Assembly: GCA_026989715.1 (NCBI GenBank)
Contig: JALSIU010000309.1
Span: 1-10,201, forward strand
DNA: 10,201 nt
Direction of reading: 5' to 3'
From: Methylomonas sp.
GTDB lineage: Bacteria > Pseudomonadota > Gammaproteobacteria > Methylococcales > Methylomonadaceae
Numbering within the stretch: position 1 is the first letter of the stretch; each line of letters opens with the position of its first letter. The translations under genes were made by a program, and so were the position numbers. Shown here piece by piece: positions 6,498-10,201 of this stretch. The notes below the pieces were generated by a model. That model worked only from the letters and a program-made list of their open reading frames with translations, had not been told where the DNA came from and searched no databases.

Positions 6498-7967
6498 ATG
6501 GCCTCTAATAAGCTAAATCTATTAGCCTTTAGTAAACCCGAAATCAGAACATTGCATCTGACGTGGTTTGCTTTTTTTCTCAGTTTTATGGTTTGGTTTG
6601 CACATGCCCCTTTAATGGTGGTAATTCGTGATGCAATGCACTTGAGTGACCAAGAAGTCAAAGTACTGTTGATTTTGAATATTTCTTTAACTATTCCGGC
6701 ACGTATTGTAGTTGGCATGTTGGTCGATAAATATGGGCCTAAACAGCTATTTTCATCCATCTTGATTCTAGGTGGCCTCATTAGTATTGGTTTTGCTTTT
6801 ACGCAAACGTATCAGCAATTAGCGATTGTGCGATTTCTATCAGGTTTTGTCGGTGCCGGCTTTGTGGTGGGTATTCGTATGATTTCTGAATGGTTTCCTG
6901 CAAGACAAACAGGGATTGCACAAGGTATCTATGGCGGCTGGGGCAATTTCGGTTCAGCGGGTGCGGCAATCATACTGCCATCAGTCGCTATTTATTTTGG
7001 GGCTGAAAATGGTTGGCGTTATGCCATAGGGATAACCGGTGCTGTGGCGATTATTTATGGGATTTTGTACTACTTTAGTGTTTCGAATACCCCTAAGGGT
7101 TCAACTTACTTTAAGCCTAAAAAAATGGGGGCAATGGAAGTGACCAGTAAGGGGGATTTATTACTATATATTATAATGAATATCCCCATTTACTTGGCAT
7201 TAGCGGTGTTGACGTGGAAGTTGTCGGCAAAAATGCAGTGGATAGGAGCGTCGATAGCTTATGGTATTTATGGCTTATTGATTGTCTTATATATTTATCA
7301 AGTATGGAAAATTATTCAAGTTAATAAATCCTTATTTCAGACGGACATACCCGAATTACAACGTTATGCCTTTAAGCAAATTGCTATTCTGGATTTTGCC
7401 TATATGTTAACCTTTGGTGCTGAATTGGCTGTTGTTTCAATGTTACCGCTTTATTATGTTGATACCTTTCATGTTGAGCCTGTTTTAGCAGGAATCTTGG
7501 CGGGTATTTACCCAGTTATCAATTTATTTGCTCGCCCTGCCGGTGGTTGGTTAAGCGATAAATTGGGGCGTAAGCTGACTTTAGGCATTATGTTTAGCGG
7601 GGCGGCGATTAGTTTTTCTGTATTAGGTATGGTGACTGCAGATTGGGCGTTATGGTTAGTCGTGTTAACCACTATTTTTGCCGGTATTTTTTCCAAAGCA
7701 GGCTCGGGGGCTGTTTATGCGATGGTGCCACTTATTCAGCGGCGTATGACAGGGCAATTTGCAGGAATGGTGGGAGCTTTCGGTAATATCGGGGGCTTAG
7801 CTTTTTTAACTGTTTTTTCATTTGTATCGACCGATATCTTTTTTATGACTATTGCAGGTACGGCCGCATTTGTCTTTTTGTTGATTGTTATTTTCTTGAA
7901 TGAACCCACAGGGCATATGGTGGAAGTACAGGAAGATGGTACAGTAGAGATGATTGAGGTTAAATAG
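6498..7967 (+). CDS. narK: Nitrate/nitrite transporter, NNP family of MFS (NarK/NrtP type)
   Basis: This 489-residue inner-membrane transporter is predicted to carry nitrate and/or nitrite. Both family nitrate-signature motifs are present: GGWGNFGSAGA (146-156) and AGMVGAFGNIGG (422-433). So are the two substrate-binding Arg residues of the family, R69 in PARIVVGMLVDKYG and R346 in ARPAGGWLSDKLGRK, each in an MFS loop motif. Between the two six-helix halves is an insert of about 90 residues (about 198-290) with two extra hydrophobic stretches (221-241, 248-270), suggesting 14 rather than 12 helices, as in NrtP-like members. The start is supported by AAGGA 6 bases upstream. No narGHI, nirB or nasA lies in the window, so respiratory uptake, assimilation and nitrite export cannot be separated. 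The symbol is a family-level name. Confidence 0.93.
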   Translation: MASNKLNLLAFSKPEIRTLHLTWFAFFLSFMVWFAHAPLMVVIRDAMHLSDQEVKVLLILNISLTIPARIVVGMLVDKYGPKQLFSSILILGGLISIGFAFTQTYQQLAIVRFLSGFVGAGFVVGIRMISEWFPARQTGIAQGIYGGWGNFGSAGAAIILPSVAIYFGAENGWRYAIGITGAVAIIYGILYYFSVSNTPKGSTYFKPKKMGAMEVTSKGDLLLYIIMNIPIYLALAVLTWKLSAKMQWIGASIAYGIYGLLIVLYIYQVWKIIQVNKSLFQTDIPELQRYAFKQIAILDFAYMLTFGAELAVVSMLPLYYVDTFHVEPVLAGILAGIYPVINLFARPAGGWLSDKLGRKLTLGIMFSGAAISFSVLGMVTADWALWLVVLTTIFAGIFSKAGSGAVYAMVPLIQRRMTGQFAGMVGAFGNIGGLAFLTVFSFVSTDIFFMTIAGTAAFVFLLIVIFLNEPTGHMVEVQEDGTVEMIEVK

Positions 7968-8291
7968 CTATCCGCTACCGTTGGCTTTATATTCCGGCGG
8001 GCATGTGCTTTTGTTCGCTTTCAAGAAAGTACGGGGGTGCTGAGCGCGGTAAATCCTTTACAGGTTGGTTTTACGTTTTCAAGTTGCATATCATAGTAAA
8101 TTCTTGAGGAGAAGTACTTTCTTTTTCAATCACTCAGGGCAATTGATGAGCGCAAACCTGCCCGAGCTTTTGGCAGCCTGATGATGTTGAATTGATTCCA
8201 ATCTTTGGAAAAAACATGAAGCCCAGGGTGATGGCGGCTTTTGGTGTTATTTTTTTGAGAAAGTGCAGCATTATTAAACCACTACAGTCGC

Positions 8292-8305
8292 TTAATTTAT
8301 ATCAA
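8292..8305. promoter_or_regulatory. FNR/Anr-type box
   Basis: TTAAT-TTAT-ATCAA matches the FNR/Anr consensus TTGAT-N4-ATCAA at 9 of 10 defined positions. It is centred about 253 bases upstream of the hoxF ATG and 331 after the transporter stop, so hoxF is the only gene it could drive nearby. No good -10 is visible at the class II position about 41 bases downstream. Low-oxygen control of hox is inferred. Confidence 0.5.
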
Positions 8306-8363
8306 GAAAAAAGCCGGCTCTTAATTTAAGAAGAGAGGGTTTACTGTCTTTGCTGTAATTCCT

Positions 8364-8381
8364 TATCCCGAATTCAGGATA
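8364..8381. promoter_or_regulatory. 18-base near-perfect palindrome
   Basis: TATCC-C-GAATTC-A-GGATA is symmetric at 16 of 18 positions and has no loop, so it is more likely a dimer-binding site in DNA than an RNA hairpin. It lies between the FNR-like box and the sigma-54-like element, 170 bases before hoxF, where an activator or repressor site would be expected. The binding protein is unknown. Confidence 0.35.
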
Positions 8382-8405
8382 CTTAAAAAATAGACCTATA
8401 AGTGG

Positions 8406-8421
8406 TGGGGCATTAACTGCT
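8406..8421 (+). promoter_or_regulatory. Weak sigma-54 (-24/-12) promoter candidate for hoxF
   Basis: TGGGGCATTAACTGCT keeps the invariant GG and GC with the required 10-base gap and matches the TGGCACG-N4-TTGCW consensus at 8 of 12 positions. It would give a leader of about 120 bases. A second element, TGGC-N9-GGCA at 8494-8509 (7 of 12), lies closer to the gene. The Cupriavidus soluble hydrogenase operon is sigma-54 dependent, which makes the match worth testing but does not prove it. Confidence 0.27.
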
Positions 8422-8540
8422 GTGGGCTGTGTACAAATAAATTTTATGATTATGATTGGTAGTCGCATTAGAAAGTGCTACTGTGGGAACAATTGGCTTT
8501 AAATAGGCATGAGTGGAAGATGTATATTGTTTCCCTATAG

Positions 8541-8547
8541 AAGGAGG
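8541..8547 (+). promoter_or_regulatory. Strong Shine-Dalgarno of hoxF
   Basis: AAGGAGG is a full match to the anti-Shine-Dalgarno and lies 4 bases before the ATG at 8552. It fixes the hoxF start and predicts efficient translation. It is the strongest ribosome site noted in the window. Confidence 0.8.
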
Positions 8548-8551
8548 TTAT

Positions 8552-10201
8552 ATGAGTAAAGAGGTTCAAGCTATACTAAATCGGTATCATGCCGATAAAA
8601 CACGTTTGATGGATATGTTATGGGACGTTCAAAATCAGCAAAATTATATTGGTGATGAGGCGGTCAGCTCACTCGCCGAAGGTTTGAATATGTCTGTTGA
8701 TGATATTCGGGAAACGCTGAGCTTTTATCATTTTTTTAAGGAGCGGCCGTTCGGTAAACATAAAATCTACCTTTGCAATACCGTGATTGCCAAAATGGGC
8801 AATTATGAACAGGTGCGTACTGCATTAGAGCAAGCTGTCAATACGAGCTTTGGTAGTGTTGATGCTTCGGGCACTTTCGGGCTAGGCGATGCAAACTGCA
8901 TTGGTCTGAGCGATCAGGAGCCGGCGATGATGGTGGATAATGTCGTTTTTACTCAGCTAACACCCGAAAAGGTGAGTAATGTTATTAGCCGGTTAAAGCA
9001 GGGTAAAACGGCAGTTGAGATTGCAAACCCTAAGGGGGCGGCGAGTACGGATAAGGCTTATGTAGATGCCATCGTGGCAGAAAATATTCGCACCGAAAGC
9101 AAAGTCATGTTTAAAGCGAATCGAGATTACAAATCGATTTTGCAGGCTTGTCTCGATAAACTGCCCGAGCAAATCATTGAAACCATGATTGAGTCTAATT
9201 TAAGGGGACGTGGTGGTGCAGGCTTTCCAACAGGCTTAAAGTGGCGTATGGGGCGTGAGGCAGAAGGTGATGAAAAGTATATTATTTGTAATGCCGATGA
9301 AGGCGAACCCGGCACTTTTAAAGACCGGGTTTTGCTGAGCCATTCGCCCAAAGATGTTTTATTGGGTATGCTGGCGGCAGCCTATGCGGTTGGCTCACGC
9401 CATGGCATTATTTATTTGCGTGCTGAATATTGGTATTTAAAAGACTATCTACAACAGCAAATTCAAGATTTCCATGATGCAGGGCTGTTAGGCGCACACA
9501 TTTTAAATACAGACTTTGCCTTCGATATTCGGATTCAAATGGGTGCAGGGGCTTATGTTTGTGGGGATGAAACTGCTTTAATTGAGTCTTGTGAAGGTAA
9601 ACGGGGAACGCCACGCGTGAAACCGCCTTATCCTATTCAACAGGGATATTTAGGGATGCCTACCAGCGTTAATAATGTTGAAACCTTGGCGATTGCCAGT
9701 CGCATTATTGAAGAAGGCAGTGCGTGGTTTACAGCGATGGGTACCGATGAATCGACAGGCACACGCTTACTGAGTGTATCAGGTGATTGCGACAAGCCGG
9801 GGATTTATGAGATTGAATGGGGTGTCACGCTTAACGAAGTGCTTGCGATGGTGGGTGCGCGTCAGGCTAAGTATGTGCAAATCAGTGGCCCGGCAGGAGA
9901 TAGCTTGTCGGTTGCTAAAGATGGCGAGCGTGTTTTTTGTTACAGCGATTTATCCTGTAATGGCTCTTTTATGGTCTTTAATGCGTCACGAGACATACTT
10001 AATATTGTAAGAGACTATGCCGAATTTTTTGTAGAAGAGTCCTGTGGTATTTGTACGCCGTGCCGCGCAGGTGGCGTTGATTTACAGCATAAGATAGAAC
10101 GTATTATTGCGGGTAAAGCCTGTCAACAAGATATTGAAGAAATCATTCATTGGGGCAAGTTGTTAAAAAATACCAGTCGTTGCGGTTTAGGCACGGCCGC
10201 T
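8552..10201 (+). CDS. hoxF: HoxF, diaphorase subunit of NAD+-reducing [NiFe] hydrogenase, 3' end missing
   Basis: HoxF carries the FMN and NAD(H) site of the soluble bidirectional hydrogenase (group 3d; HoxFUYH), which couples H2 oxidation to NAD+ reduction in the cytosol. Exactly 550 codons are present with no stop. Cupriavidus HoxF has 602 residues, so about 50 are lost at the right edge. Residues 1-175 form a NuoE-like thioredoxin-fold domain and residues from about 190 a NuoF-like domain. The latter has RGRGGAGFPTGLKW (218-231) and NADEGEPGTFKDR (247-259) for FMN/NADH, GAGAYVCGDETALIES (331-346), and the [4Fe-4S] ligands C498, C501, C504 (ESCGICTPCR) and C544. In the NuoE-like part only C75 and C116 remain of the four ligands that bind the N1a-type [2Fe-2S] cluster in NuoE, as in the Cupriavidus protein. 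Stretches such as FYHFF, IGLSDQEPAM and CEGKRGTPRVKPP resemble Cupriavidus HoxF closely. A formate dehydrogenase or NuoEF fusion is less likely for that reason. hoxU, hoxY and hoxH should follow. Confidence 0.95.
   Translation, partial: MSKEVQAILNRYHADKTRLMDMLWDVQNQQNYIGDEAVSSLAEGLNMSVDDIRETLSFYHFFKERPFGKHKIYLCNTVIAKMGNYEQVRTALEQAVNTSFGSVDASGTFGLGDANCIGLSDQEPAMMVDNVVFTQLTPEKVSNVISRLKQGKTAVEIANPKGAASTDKAYVDAIVAENIRTESKVMFKANRDYKSILQACLDKLPEQIIETMIESNLRGRGGAGFPTGLKWRMGREAEGDEKYIICNADEGEPGTFKDRVLLSHSPKDVLLGMLAAAYAVGSRHGIIYLRAEYWYLKDYLQQQIQDFHDAGLLGAHILNTDFAFDIRIQMGAGAYVCGDETALIESCEGKRGTPRVKPPYPIQQGYLGMPTSVNNVETLAIASRIIEEGSAWFTAMGTDESTGTRLLSVSGDCDKPGIYEIEWGVTLNEVLAMVGARQAKYVQISGPAGDSLSVAKDGERVFCYSDLSCNGSFMVFNASRDILNIVRDYAEFFVEESCGICTPCRAGGVDLQHKIERIIAGKACQQDIEEIIHWGKLLKNTSRCGLGTAA

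Larger units (their letters stand above)
7968..8551. other. 584-base gene-free stretch upstream of hoxF, probable control region
   Basis: No convincing gene is seen. The stretch contains a 10-base inverted repeat (8023-8032, aagaaagtac, with 8114-8123), a shorter dyad CTTTC-AA-GAAAG (8018-8029), a minus-strand frame broken by stops (7987-8217), an FNR-like box (8292-8305), an 18-base near-palindrome (8364-8381), two weak sigma-54-like elements (8406-8421 and 8494-8509) and a strong ribosome site before hoxF. No clear terminator for the transporter gene was found directly after 7967. The length and density of sites suit a regulated hydrogenase operon promoter. Confidence 0.6.

Noticed and set aside
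8216..8329. 37-codon plus-strand frame beginning MKPRVMAAFG
   Set aside because: It has only a GGA for a ribosome site and an unremarkable mixed composition, and it contains the FNR-like box. Probably chance.

Overview
The window looks like chromosomal DNA from a moderately AT-rich gammaproteobacterium. EttA is close to the E. coli form in length and key residues. The other recognisable genes are a periplasmic cytochrome P460-family protein, an NNP-type nitrate/nitrite transporter and the HoxF diaphorase subunit of a soluble NAD-linked [NiFe] hydrogenase. Together they suggest a redox-versatile bacterium living near oxygen limitation. A methane oxidiser (Methylococcales) or related lineage is plausible because P460-type cytochromes are frequent there, but that is inference and no marker gene in the window proves it.

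Left part (1-3776): the 3' end of an unrecognised all-helical, TPR-like protein gene runs rightward off the left edge (1-677). It is followed on the minus strand by tRNA-Arg(CCU) with an encoded CCA (726-801), then a leftward block read from right to left: class II aldolase-like gene (3776-3135), cytochrome P460-family gene (3124-2618) and ettA (2563-896). A strong intrinsic terminator (853-888) closes the block. The aldolase and P460 genes are 10 bases apart and probably share a transcript. ettA has its own candidate promoter overlapping the end of the P460 gene.

Centre (3777-6497): a 217-base divergent spacer holds two close palindromes and a possible 30-residue membrane peptide gene. It leads into a rightward gene for a 716-residue fusion of a TVP38/TMEM64 (VTT) membrane domain to an FAD/NAD(P)H disulfide reductase. 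The CxxxxC redox pair is intact, but a Tyr sits where lipoamide dehydrogenase has its catalytic His. A 353-base non-coding spacer follows.

Right part (6498-10201): a nitrate/nitrite transporter gene (narK/nrtP type), a 584-base gene-free stretch, then hoxF, cut by the right edge after 550 codons. The gene-free stretch holds a 9-of-10 match to an FNR/Anr box, an 18-base near-palindrome and two weak sigma-54-like elements. It is probably the hox operon control region, so low oxygen and possibly nitrogen or hydrogen status may control the hydrogenase. hoxU, hoxY and hoxH would be expected just beyond the edge.

I saw no insertion sequence, CRISPR array, rRNA or phage gene.
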